From positions 124,001-188,000 of the forward strand of contig NZ_QHKO01000006.1 in NCBI RefSeq assembly GCF_003260125.1: DNA of 64,000 nucleotides, given 5' to 3'. This document shows positions 1-8,155 of the stretch, piece after piece. The DNA is from Lujinxingia litoralis. Its GTDB lineage: Bacteria > Myxococcota_A > Bradymonadia > Bradymonadales > Bradymonadaceae. The stretch's first letter is position 1, and every line of letters begins with the position of its first letter. The position numbers were made by a program, and so were the translations under genes. The notes under the pieces are model-generated. The model had not been told where the DNA came from. It ran no database searches and worked only from the letters and a program-made list of their open reading frames with translations.

Positions 1-2
1 GC

Positions 3-1784
3 GACGCTAGATCCACGGCGCTTTCGCCAGATCCGGCCGCTACTTTTTTTGGAATGCCAGCGCTTTCTCCGCAGGAAAGTTTCTCCGGGGAGGATGTCTC
101 GGAGCCCGTGGCCGCTGAAGGCAGGGCTGATCAGGGATGGAACGATATCTTAAATGAGGTCTCAGAGGAGCAGGCCTCGTTGGAGGGAGAGCGCGGTGCG
201 CGGCTCTCTGGAGGGGAGGACAAGAAACAGGAGGTCTTTGCGAGTGAGAGAAGCGAAGGGGAGGGAGCAGTTGAGCTGGAAGCCTTCGAAGAGAGCAACG
301 CAGTAGCTTCCGAGGGTGGGACATGTGTGAAGGCCGAGAGGGGCAAGGGGGAAGCGTTGGAGTCGGCAAGGCCGGCACCCACGGCCGAACTTCATCCTGT
401 TCCAGGGGAGGGCGTCGAGAAGAGTGCGTCGGTCTTTGGGGCAACCGGAGGAGGGACAGGGATTCGGGGGTTGAATATTCCTGCGGATGCTTCCGGAGTT
501 CCGAAAGCACAGATTTTTCGTCGGCCGCGGCGTCGCCAGGAGGTTGGAGTCGGGCGCTCAGATGTGATTCGGGAGGAGGAGTCGCAGGTCACGGAGTTGG
601 GGGACTCGGCCACAGGGCATACCTTCCTGGGAGTTGGAGAAGTGCGTTCGGTGCGGGTGGGGCCGCATTCTATCAGCGAGATCTCGGAGCCGGTGAGAGA
701 TGAGTTGTCCACCGGCGGTCGGGCAGTACAGGCTAAAGAGTGGCTCGCTGAGATGGAGCGCAGCGAGGCCGAGCAGGCTCAGCCACGAGAGACGCTGCGG
801 ATGAGTCCCGCCAGGCGTACACGAGGGGTTGGAGAGCTGCTTGAGCATATGGAGCGTGATGCGCTCGTGACGCCGCATTCGGTGCCGGTAGAGGCGCTCG
901 AAGAGATTCTGGATTCGGGGCCGGTTGCGGTTGATATCAGTGAGAGTCTCTTAATGCTGGAGGCTCACGATCGCGATCTGGCATTTGCTGCTGCCGAGCA
1001 TGTTGCGACTGCGGGGAGCTCTATGCTCTCACCGTTGGAAGAGCTCTTTCCGGGGCGAATCTTTGTCGACCGTTATCAGTACACCTCTCAGACGCTGCCG
1101 CCGGTCAGCGACCATGGTCCGGTGCTTGATGCGTTAGTGCGCCTGGGGCGGCCGGCGCTGCAGGTCGTGCGTAAGTATATCGCCCACCCGAGCTTGGAGC
1201 TGCGATTCTACGCAACTTACCTGCTCACCGAGTTGCCGGCAGATGATCTGCTTTACGAGTTGTTGGGGCGGCTCTTTGATCGCGATCTTCAGACGCGTCA
1301 GATCGCGCAGAGGGTGCTCTTTGTCTATCGCCATCATGGGGATTTCGAGAATCTGGTCATTGAGCCTCTGCGTCATGAACTCGCTCAGAACGGGGAAGAT
1401 TTTCGCGTGGAGCAGGCTGCTGAGAATTTGCGAATGCTCAAGGACCTCCAGGCGATTCCACTCCTGGTTGATGCGTTAATACATCATGGCGGTCGGGTGC
1501 AGCGGCGGCTGCATCGGGCGCTGCGGGAAATTACGCTTCAGCCCCTTGGCCCCTCTCCCTCGGAGTGGCGTCGGTGGTGGTTTGATGCCCACGATACGCC
1601 GAGATGGCGCTGGCTGGTAGATGCGATGAACAGTCCGGATGAGGAGCTTCGGTGGCTGGCGTTCGATGAGATCGAAGAGCTGCCAGGACTGGACTTGAAC
1701 TATCATCCGGAGCAGCCTTCCCGGCTGCGTGCCCGGGCTCAAAGTGAACTGGCGGAGTATTTTGTGCGTGGACGTCAGGGGTAG
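3..1784 (+). CDS. HEAT-like repeat protein, 5' end probably outside window
   Basis: The frame is open from the left edge to a stop at 1784. The first ATG is at 54 but has no well-placed ribosome binding site, so the true start may lie outside the window. The N-terminal ~200 residues are acidic, Glu/Gly/Ser-rich low complexity. From about residue 280 of the ATG-54 protein the sequence becomes helical, with HEAT-like units such as the segments around PALQVVRKYIAHPSLELRFY and IPLLVDALIHHGGRVQRRLH. Such domains are protein-interaction scaffolds; no catalytic motif is visible. A copy of the dispersed repeat (309-324) is read in frame as ASEGGTC within the low-complexity part. The exact role is unknown. 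Confidence 0.7.
   Translation, partial: DARSTALSPDPAATFFGMPALSPQESFSGEDVSEPVAAEGRADQGWNDILNEVSEEQASLEGERGARLSGGEDKKQEVFASERSEGEGAVELEAFEESNAVASEGGTCVKAERGKGEALESARPAPTAELHPVPGEGVEKSASVFGATGGGTGIRGLNIPADASGVPKAQIFRRPRRRQEVGVGRSDVIREEESQVTELGDSATGHTFLGVGEVRSVRVGPHSISEISEPVRDELSTGGRAVQAKEWLAEMERSEAEQAQPRETLRMSPARRTRGVGELLEHMERDALVTPHSVPVEALEEILDSGPVAVDISESLLMLEAHDRDLAFAAAEHVATAGSSMLSPLEELFPGRIFVDRYQYTSQTLPPVSDHGPVLDALVRLGRPALQVVRKYIAHPSLELRFYATYLLTELPADDLLYELLGRLFDRDLQTRQIAQRVLFVYRHHGDFENLVIEPLRHELAQNGEDFRVEQAAENLRMLKDLQAIPLLVDALIHHGGRVQRRLHRALREITLQPLGPSPSEWRRWWFDAHDTPRWRWLVDAMNSPDEELRWLAFDEIEELPGLDLNYHPEQPSRLRARAQSELAEYFVRGRQG
309..324 (+). repeat. Dispersed repeat CCGRGGG-N5-CAT, single copy inside a CDS
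   Basis: A perfect TCCGAGGGTGGGACAT lies in the low-complexity coding region of the HEAT-like protein and adds no stop codon in any frame. Confidence 0.8.
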
Positions 1785-1803
1785 GACTTCGATCGTTAAG
1801 TTA

Positions 1804-1818
1804 TCCGAGGGTGGGGCA
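1804..1818 (+). repeat. Dispersed repeat, left boundary of the RAYT gene
   Basis: TCCGAGGGTGGGGCA lies 20 bp after the HEAT-like gene and 246 bp beyond the 3' end of the transposase gene. It is inverted relative to the copy at 3179-3194 on the other side of the transposase. The terminal CAT is CAA here. Confidence 0.75.
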
Positions 1819-2063
1819 AGCTCGGGAGAGGCTTCGAGCATATCATGAAGATGTTTGGGAAGGCGTTGGCCTGGTTGCGGTTCTCGTAGAGCATGGATCT
1901 TGGCCAAGAAGACGCAAGTTTGGCGAATAACGAGGGGAGAAAATGCTCGATGGTGCTGCTCAGGATGAGTCGAGTACGGAGGGGCACTGCCCGGCACGAA
2001 ATGCAGTGCTGTAGGTTTGTTTTGAATCAGGGGGCGATGGAGGGACGTTAATGCCAGGAGATT

Positions 2064-2990
2064 TCAGACGCAGACGGAAACTGTTCCGGGCTCATCAGGG
2101 GCGGTCGGGCTGCATTGAATCGGGGTATGACATCGCAGCCAGAGCGTGCCACTGGGAAAAGTGCAGTTACCTTTACCGCGTTTCCAACGAGCGCGTGCGC
2201 GACGATAAGCATCCTGAAAGGTGCGCCAGCGCTTCTCGGCCCGGGCTTGTAGTTCAGGGGTGCTGGCGCAGAACCGTGGCGCTGAGAGTTGTTTTACCGC
2301 TGGCGACTTTGGACGCGAGGTGGGGCGGATCTTCTGAAGGGAAGTGGTTTTTTTGAAGCGGCGCTTCTGTTTACGCATCTCAGCCAAGAGTTCGGCAAGA
2401 GCGTCTTGTAGTAAGGCATTGAAGTGCGCTTTGACCTCGTCGAGGCTCATGTCTTCGTAGCCAGGGGGAGGCTGAGGTGTGAACTCGACGACCTCCTGGG
2501 AGCGGCGGCCGTAGAGTCCTTTGGGCTTTTCGATGCGCAGGGGATTGCCCCAGTGCTCCGGGAGAATCATGAACCCGGGATAGTGTTTGGGATGTTTCGC
2601 CAGGCCGGCACGGACCGGATTGAGCCATGTGTAGATAAGTTGGCGGGCATGGGCTTCTCGATCGAGGACCACCAGATCGTGATAGCCGCGGCTATCCCAG
2701 AGGTATCCACTCCGGTTGAGGTGGCGGTTACGAGCTTTGGCCACGCCAGCAATGGTGTCGCGCATAAACTGGCTGCGGGAGGCCTCGCGGTCGGTGGCGA
2801 CGATATGGATGTGGTTGCCCATTGCGACGAAGCCGTGGAGGGCGATGTTGTGACGCTTTGCCGACCGTAGGAGTTCGTAGGCCATGATGGAGTTAAGAGT
2901 GTCATCGGGGCGAAGCAGGAACTGGCGCTCGTGGGTGCGCCGGCATAGCACGACGCGTTGTAACTTCAGATGGCGGCGAGGAAGAGTCAT
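2064..2990 (-). CDS. REP-associated tyrosine transposase (RAYT, Y1/IS200-like, COG1943)
   Basis: HUH-superfamily single-strand DNA transposase. The N-terminal ~180 residues match the Y1 transposase family: the HUH motif is in GNHIHIV, and the family hallmark (I)YTWLNPVRAGL is present, with conserved tyrosines nearby. The C-terminal ~120 residues are basic and helical, probably DNA-binding. The open frame reaches a TTG at 3008, but ATG 2990 has a GGAG nine bases upstream and is preferred (308 aa). RAYTs are usually single-copy, non-IS genes that sit between copies of the short REP elements they are thought to spread. Here inverted copies of the dispersed repeat lie on both sides (1804 and 3194). 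The Y1-family assignment is confident; RAYT rather than a simple IS200-type enzyme is inferred from the solitary gene and the flanking repeats. Confidence 0.85.
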   Translation of the reverse strand: MTLPRRHLKLQRVVLCRRTHERQFLLRPDDTLNSIMAYELLRSAKRHNIALHGFVAMGNHIHIVATDREASRSQFMRDTIAGVAKARNRHLNRSGYLWDSRGYHDLVVLDREAHARQLIYTWLNPVRAGLAKHPKHYPGFMILPEHWGNPLRIEKPKGLYGRRSQEVVEFTPQPPPGYEDMSLDEVKAHFNALLQDALAELLAEMRKQKRRFKKTTSLQKIRPTSRPKSPAVKQLSAPRFCASTPELQARAEKRWRTFQDAYRRARARWKRGKGNCTFPSGTLWLRCHTPIQCSPTAPDEPGTVSVCV

Positions 2991-3178
2991 CGCAATGATC
3001 TCCGGCAAAAGAGATGTCAGATGTCCGCTCGACGTGTGAAGAAGCGGCCTGTGTACTTGTTATCGGAACATTGCCGGAGATGTTGCGGAGCGTTCGGGGA
3101 AAGTCGGGTGTGAGAAGGAGTCAGGATTTGGCGCCCAGGAGAGGGGGAGTTGCCGATGAACCTTGTTTTGTGCGGGTG

Positions 3179-3194
3179 ATGTTCCACCCTCGGA
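3179..3194 (-). repeat. Dispersed repeat, right boundary of the RAYT gene
   Basis: ATGTTCCACCCTCGGA is the reverse complement of the consensus with pentamer TGGAA. A more degenerate same-strand copy follows 34 bp on at 3213-3228. Confidence 0.75.
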
Positions 3195-3201
3195 TGTGAC
3201 G

Positions 3202-3226
3202 CGAAGGTGGGAATGCTCCACCTTCG
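3202..3226. repeat. Hairpin made from two head-to-head degenerate repeat copies
   Basis: CGAAGGTGG and CCACCTTCG form a perfect 9-bp inverted repeat around a 7-base loop. Each arm resembles a degraded CCGAGGGTGG core. It lies 19 bp past the pump stop codon (pump on the minus strand) and has no following T-tract, so it resembles a REPIN-type pair more than a classical terminator. Confidence 0.6.
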
Positions 3227-3244
3227 GAAGGTGAAATTTTGGGA

Positions 3245-6200
3245 TTATGAGCGTCGTGTTTGTGTGAAGATCACGTAGAGCACGGGTAGCACCACCAGGG
3301 TCGAGAGCGTGGAGGTTAGCACTCCGCCGATGACGACGGTGGCGAGCGGTCGCTGAACTTCGGCGCCGACGCCCGTACTCATGGCCATGGGTAGAAAGCC
3401 CAGTGCGGCTACCAGTCCTGTCATCAGGACCGGCCGCACCCGCATCAGTGCGGCCTGGCGGACAGCGTCAAGTGTGGGAATCCCCCGGGCAGTCAGTCCT
3501 CGGATGGTGGAAACCAGCACAATATCACCGAGTACGGCGATGCCCATCAGTGCCACAAAACCGACGGCGGCGGAGATGCTGAAGGGGAGGTCGCGCCCCC
3601 ATAAAGCGACGACTCCTCCGACCGCAGCGAAGGGGACTCCGCTGAAGACTCGAAGCATGTCGCTAAAACGACCGTAGGTCAGGTAGAGAAGTGTGAGTAC
3701 TAAAAGTAGTGTCAGCGGGATGAGGACGAACAGGCGACTTCTGGCACGCTCGTAGTTTTCAAATTGTCCGCTAAAGGTGACATGGTAGCCCGGGGGGGCG
3801 TCAAAGTGTTCGTCGACCGCCTTCCGGGCAGCGTGGACTACGGAGAGGACGTCGTCGGTCTGAAGTTCTGCCTGTATCAGTAGGCGGCGCTGGCCCCATT
3901 CACGGTTGAGCGAGGCCGGCGCCGGGCGTACAGAAACTCGGGCGACCTCTCCCAGCATCACCGGACCTTGAGGGCCGGTAAGCGGGAGTTCTTCCAGCAA
4001 TTCGGGCTGTTGACGCAAGGGTTCATTGACTCGGAGCACCAGGGGAAGGCGCACTTCTCCCTCATAATACTCTCCCAGGGGGCGCCCGCCGATGAGTTCC
4101 ACGGCGCGCAAGACCTCTCGGGCGCTGAGCCCGGCGCGTATGGCGCGTTCGTGATCGACGTTGATTTCGACCACATGCTGTCCCAGGAGCTGTTCGGTGC
4201 TCAGGCTGGCAATGCCTTTGACGCCAGCGAGTACCGCCATGAGTTCCTGGCCCTTATCGCGTAAGACCTCGAGGTCATCACCGAAGAGGCGGATGCCGAG
4301 TTCGCTGCGAAGTCCGGAGCTGAGCTCGTTGATGCGGAGTTCAATGGGCTGGGAGAGGGTGGTGCGTAGGCCGGGGACGTTTTCGAAGAAGGTGCGGAGC
4401 TCGTCAGTAAGCTCTTCTTGAGTGCTGACGCGGGTCCAACGCGACCGGGGGTGGAGCATGATGAAGATATCACTCACCTCCAGACCCATTGGATCGGTGG
4501 CAACTTCTCCGGTGCCAGTTCGGGTCCAGATGTGTTTGATTTCGTTTGGGAATTCTGACTTTAGGTGTGTTTCGAGGCGAGTGCCGTAGCGCAGCGTTTC
4601 GTTCAGGGATACGCCTGCCAGGCGGACGGTATTGGCGGTTATGGCGCGTTCTTCGAGCCGGGGGATAAAGCGCGCTCCCAGGGTTGTGGAGAGCGCTCCG
4701 GCGGCGATGAGACAGCCCAGTCCGATGGCAACCACCGGCCAGCGGTGACTCAGTGCCCGGTCGAGCACCGGGGTATAGAGTCGTTTGAGCTGGCGAGCAG
4801 CCCAGGGCTCGGGGCGCTGTCGTCGGGTTAAGAGGTAGCTGGCAAGTACCGGAGTCAGGGTCAGCGAGAGGAGCATGGAGCCCAGGAGCGCAAAGATCAT
4901 GGTGAGCGCCATCGGGCGGAAGAGCGCACCTTCGACGCCCTCCAGCGCCAGGATCGGCAGGTATACGCTGGTGATGATGAGTTCGCCGAAGAGGGTCGGG
5001 CGGCGTACCTCGGCGGCCGCATCGCGTACCACCTCCAGCGGATCGGCATCGGTCGGGGCCTCGGCCAGGCGGCGTTCGGCGTTCTCAACCATGATGACGG
5101 AGCTGTCGACGAGCAGCCCGAAGTCGATTGCCCCCAGGCTCATCAGGCTGCCGGCCACTCCGAATTTGAGCATCAGGTTGAAGGCAAAGAGCATGGAGAG
5201 GGGAATGGCCAACGCCACAATTAGCCCGGCACGCAGGTTGCCCATGAGTACGAAGAGGATGGCAATGACCAGCAGTGCGCCTTCGAAGAGGTTGTTTCGC
5301 ACCGTTTCGAGGATCTGATCGATGAGGTCGGTGCGATTGTAGACCACTCGAAGTTCAACATCCTCGGGGAGATCGGTCTGTATCTGGGAGAGGCGTGCTT
5401 CCAGATGTTGAGCGATGGCGCGGGTGTTTTGACCGGGCAGTGCAAAGACGAGCCCCATCACATGCTCGCCATTTCCAAAGGCCGTGAGCGCCCCGCGCCT
5501 CAGGGCGTGTCCACGCCGGATTTCGGCCACGTCGCCCAGGCGCAACATCGCAACGCCCTCCCCGGCCACCGGGAGTTCAGCAAGTGCTTTGAGCGAAGTC
5601 AGGCGGCCGCGCCCGTGCACGGTCATCGACTCGGAGGACTCCGTGATGAGTCCACCCCCGACGCTAAGGTGATTGTCGCGCAGCGCGTCTTCGATCTGTC
5701 CGAGGGTGCGACCACGAGCGCGTAGTTTGTGGGGATCGACGACGATCTCGATCTGTGGTTCGTGCCCGCCCCAGGTGTTAACTTCGGCCACGCCGGGGAC
5801 GCTGAGCAGGCGCGGACGTATCTGGTAGTCATGGAGCACCCGGAGCTCTGCGAGCGAGCGTCCGGGGCTGACCAGTATATACTGAAAGATTTCGCCGAGA
5901 CCGCTCGACATCGGTCCCAGGGAGGGGCGTGCGACTCCTTCGGGGAGCGTCACAGATGCCAGGCGTTCGGCGACGAGTTGGCGACTGGTGAGGAGGTCGG
6001 CGTCTTCCTCGAAGACGGCGGTGACCTGTGAGAATCCAAAGTTTGAGAGGGAGCGCACGTGAACGAGGCCCGGCATTCCGCTGATGCTCTGCTCTACGCG
6101 TCGGGTGACCTGAAGTTCGACTTCTTCGGCGGAGAGGCCTTCGGCGAGGGTGTTGACGTTGACCAGCGGGGGGGCCGTCTCGGGGAAGGCGTCAAAGGGA

Positions 6201-6301
6201 AGATCGCGCAGGGACACAAGTCCGAAGGCTATCGAAATCAACGTAAGCAGCAGGACCACCGGGCGGTGAGTCAGGCAGAGATCGATGAGTTTTTTTAGCA
6301 T
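3245..6301 (-). CDS. Heavy-metal RND efflux pump, CusA/CzcA-like
   Basis: A 1018-residue inner-membrane proton/substrate antiporter of the HME-RND type. It opens with MLKKLIDLCLTHRPVVLLL (first transmembrane helix) and has the typical two-fold layout of a TM helix, a large periplasmic loop and a TM bundle. The proton-relay motif DFGLLVDSSVIMVEN, near residue 400, carries both Asp residues and the Glu that define heavy-metal RND pumps. The length is normal for the family. The gene starts 10 bp after the adaptor stop, so the two are surely co-transcribed. Cu(I)/Ag(I) versus Zn/Co/Cd cannot be decided by eye. A REP-like hairpin lies just past the stop. Confidence 0.93.
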   Translation of the reverse strand: MLKKLIDLCLTHRPVVLLLTLISIAFGLVSLRDLPFDAFPETAPPLVNVNTLAEGLSAEEVELQVTRRVEQSISGMPGLVHVRSLSNFGFSQVTAVFEEDADLLTSRQLVAERLASVTLPEGVARPSLGPMSSGLGEIFQYILVSPGRSLAELRVLHDYQIRPRLLSVPGVAEVNTWGGHEPQIEIVVDPHKLRARGRTLGQIEDALRDNHLSVGGGLITESSESMTVHGRGRLTSLKALAELPVAGEGVAMLRLGDVAEIRRGHALRRGALTAFGNGEHVMGLVFALPGQNTRAIAQHLEARLSQIQTDLPEDVELRVVYNRTDLIDQILETVRNNLFEGALLVIAILFVLMGNLRAGLIVALAIPLSMLFAFNLMLKFGVAGSLMSLGAIDFGLLVDSSVIMVENAERRLAEAPTDADPLEVVRDAAAEVRRPTLFGELIITSVYLPILALEGVEGALFRPMALTMIFALLGSMLLSLTLTPVLASYLLTRRQRPEPWAARQLKRLYTPVLDRALSHRWPVVAIGLGCLIAAGALSTTLGARFIPRLEERAITANTVRLAGVSLNETLRYGTRLETHLKSEFPNEIKHIWTRTGTGEVATDPMGLEVSDIFIMLHPRSRWTRVSTQEELTDELRTFFENVPGLRTTLSQPIELRINELSSGLRSELGIRLFGDDLEVLRDKGQELMAVLAGVKGIASLSTEQLLGQHVVEINVDHERAIRAGLSAREVLRAVELIGGRPLGEYYEGEVRLPLVLRVNEPLRQQPELLEELPLTGPQGPVMLGEVARVSVRPAPASLNREWGQRRLLIQAELQTDDVLSVVHAARKAVDEHFDAPPGYHVTFSGQFENYERARSRLFVLIPLTLLLVLTLLYLTYGRFSDMLRVFSGVPFAAVGGVVALWGRDLPFSISAAVGFVALMGIAVLGDIVLVSTIRGLTARGIPTLDAVRQAALMRVRPVLMTGLVAALGFLPMAMSTGVGAEVQRPLATVVIGGVLTSTLSTLVVLPVLYVIFTQTRRS

Positions 6302-6311
6302 CGTTTGAGCC

Positions 6312-7865
6312 TCAGTGGGTGCAGCCCACGCCGATGTCTTCGGCGCGCAGCTCGGTCAGCAGGACGAAGGCACCGGTGGTGACCACGGGCTCACCCTCGG
6401 TGAGTTCACCGCGCACCCAGACCCAGTCGCGATTGGAGCGCAGGACTTCGATGGTGCGGGTCTGGTAGACGCCCGCCCCTTCGCGGACAAAGACCACTCG
6501 CTGCTCATTGAAGCGTTGAACGGCGCGGCGTGGCAGGCGGAGGGTGGTTTGGGGAGGGCCGGTCTCCAGGGTGGCGCGTGCAGCCTCCCCGTGGCGCAGC
6601 GGGAGTGCGGCCGGCTCAAGTTCCAGGCGAACTTTGAGAAGACCGGTGTTCGGATCGACGCGGCTGTCGATCTGGGTGACGTGTCCCTGGACCTGAACAT
6701 CCGGGGCCTGTTCCAGGGATAACTGCGCGCGTTGTCCCAGGGTCACCAGGTGAGAGTGCATGCCGGGAACAAAGACCTCGGCCCACATCTGGCGGCGATC
6801 GGCGACGGTGAAGAGCGCCACATCCGCGCTGGCAACTCCTCCCAGGGTGGCGCGTCGCTCAATGACCTCGCCGGAGATCGGGGCTCGCAGGGTGAGCATT
6901 CCCTGCGAGTCCAGGGCGCCGCCCAGACGCCGGGACGCTTCGAGGGAGCGCACGCGAGCCCGGGCGAGTTCGACCTCGCGGCTGGCAAGGTCAACGTCGC
7001 GCTGGCCCTTGATGCCCTCGTCGCGGAGCGACTGCTGGCGTGCCAGATGTGCCCGGGCCACACGCAGAGTCTCGCGGGCGGCTCGTACCTCGGCCTGGTG
7101 GTCGGCAGCCTCGGCGCTCTCGAGTTTGAGGAGCGCCTGGCCTGCTTCCACCCGATCGCCGAGGTTGACCAGGACCTCGCGGATGAGCCCCTCTTGGAGG
7201 GTTCGCACCTCGGCCAGGCGGTCGGTGTTGTACATGATACGGGCCGGGGCGTGCGTTTCGCCGGTGCTTTGTTCGGCGCGGGCCGGTGAGGTTTCGACGC
7301 CGGCGAGTTCTTCGTGATCGGCGGTGTGCAACACGACTCCGGCGGTGGGTGCGGCGATCGGGTTGCAGAAGGGGCAGGCGGATTCGGGGAAGTCGTGCTC
7401 CGCGCACCAGTCACCCTGGCGTTTGAACCCGTCGATAAGTTCGGGGTTGCACTTTGTGCACATGGATTCGGGGATGTCGTGTCCGGCGCACCAGTCGCCG
7501 GGTTGCGCGGTCATCAGGTGGACGTCACCGGCGGTCGTCGTCGGTGTGTGTCGGTGGCCCGGCGTCTGGGAGGGGGGAGTGATGGGGTTGCAGAAGGGGC
7601 AGGCGGATTCGGGGAAGTCGTGCTCCGCGCACCAGTCACCCTGGCGTTTGAACCCGTCGATAAGTTCGGGGTTGCACTTCGTGCACATGGATTCGGGGAT
7701 GTCGTGTCCGGCGCACCAGTCGTTGGGATTGGTGCGGAGAGGCGCCTCCGAGGGTGGAGCATGTTGTGCTTCCGAGGGTGGCGCATCGGGCGCATTTTCA
7801 CAGGCGAAGGTGAGGGGAAGCGTCACCAGAATCGCGACGAACTTGAGAAAAGCGAGAGGATGCAT
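6312..7865 (-). CDS. RND periplasmic adaptor lipoprotein (CusB/HlyD type) with duplicated Cys/His modules
   Basis: Membrane-fusion subunit linking the pump to the outer-membrane channel. The frame is open to 8168, but ATG 7865 gives a lipoprotein signal ending in the lipobox LTFAC (Cys22), and the upstream part only translates intergenic repeats. After the Cys comes a short linker encoded by two dispersed repeats (APPSEA twice), then four units of the type WCxxHDxPESxCxxCNP in two near-identical pairs, probably binding metal ions. The usual barrel-sandwich, helical hairpin and beta-barrel follow (LVNLGDRVEAGQALLKLES is the biotinyl-lipoyl half). The C-terminus is HLVTLG...GVGCTH. The duplicated pair corresponds to nearly identical DNA 225 bp apart, a recent event. 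Confidence 0.9.
   Translation of the reverse strand: MHPLAFLKFVAILVTLPLTFACENAPDAPPSEAQHAPPSEAPLRTNPNDWCAGHDIPESMCTKCNPELIDGFKRQGDWCAEHDFPESACPFCNPITPPSQTPGHRHTPTTTAGDVHLMTAQPGDWCAGHDIPESMCTKCNPELIDGFKRQGDWCAEHDFPESACPFCNPIAAPTAGVVLHTADHEELAGVETSPARAEQSTGETHAPARIMYNTDRLAEVRTLQEGLIREVLVNLGDRVEAGQALLKLESAEAADHQAEVRAARETLRVARAHLARQQSLRDEGIKGQRDVDLASREVELARARVRSLEASRRLGGALDSQGMLTLRAPISGEVIERRATLGGVASADVALFTVADRRQMWAEVFVPGMHSHLVTLGQRAQLSLEQAPDVQVQGHVTQIDSRVDPNTGLLKVRLELEPAALPLRHGEAARATLETGPPQTTLRLPRRAVQRFNEQRVVFVREGAGVYQTRTIEVLRSNRDWVWVRGELTEGEPVVTTGAFVLLTELRAEDIGVGCTH
7361..7722. repeat. Direct duplication (about 137 bp, offset 225 bp) in the adaptor gene
   Basis: Bases 7361-7497 and 7586-7722 are almost identical, with only scattered changes such as a T/C difference in the middle. 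Each copy encodes one pair of WCxxHDxPESxC modules. The divergent segment between them encodes a Pro/Thr-rich linker. Confidence 0.85.
7747..7786 (+). repeat. Two dispersed repeats in frame within the adaptor gene
   Basis: TCCGAGGGTGGAGCAT at 7747 and TCCGAGGGTGGCGCAT at 7771 (24 bp apart). Read on the minus strand they encode APPSEAQHAPPSEA directly after the lipobox Cys region. Confidence 0.85.
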
Positions 7866-7998
7866 AAGGCCTCCGATTTCTCCTGGAGGGGAGTGATGCC
7901 GGGAGATGCGTTGTGATGCTCGAATCAGGGGCGCTACCGGCACTGAGTGGGGTGCTTCATGAACGAGTTGCTCCAGCGAGTGAGGGGCATCGTGCACA

Positions 7999-8104
7999 TC
8001 CGAGGGTGGGACACTTCCGAGTAAGGTAGAGGTGTCGTGCACATCCGAGGGTGGGACATTTCCGAGTAAGGTAGAGGTATCGTGCACATCCGAGGGTGGG
8101 ACAT
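7999..8104 (+). repeat. Dispersed-repeat array, 3 copies, 45-bp period
   Basis: Copies start at 7999, 8044 and 8089, and the 29-base spacer is nearly identical between copies. The array fills the gap between the TolC-like gene and the adaptor start, so it lies in the 5' leader of the adaptor message. The first copy ends CAC instead of CAT. Confidence 0.85.
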
Positions 8105-8155
8105 TCCCCCTGTTTTTTGCGGGGAAGCGCGATGTTGAGGGGAGCTGGAGAGAGA

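Noticed and set aside
3202..3226. Terminator for the efflux pump gene
   Set aside because: The hairpin has no T-tract on either strand and its arms resemble the dispersed repeat.
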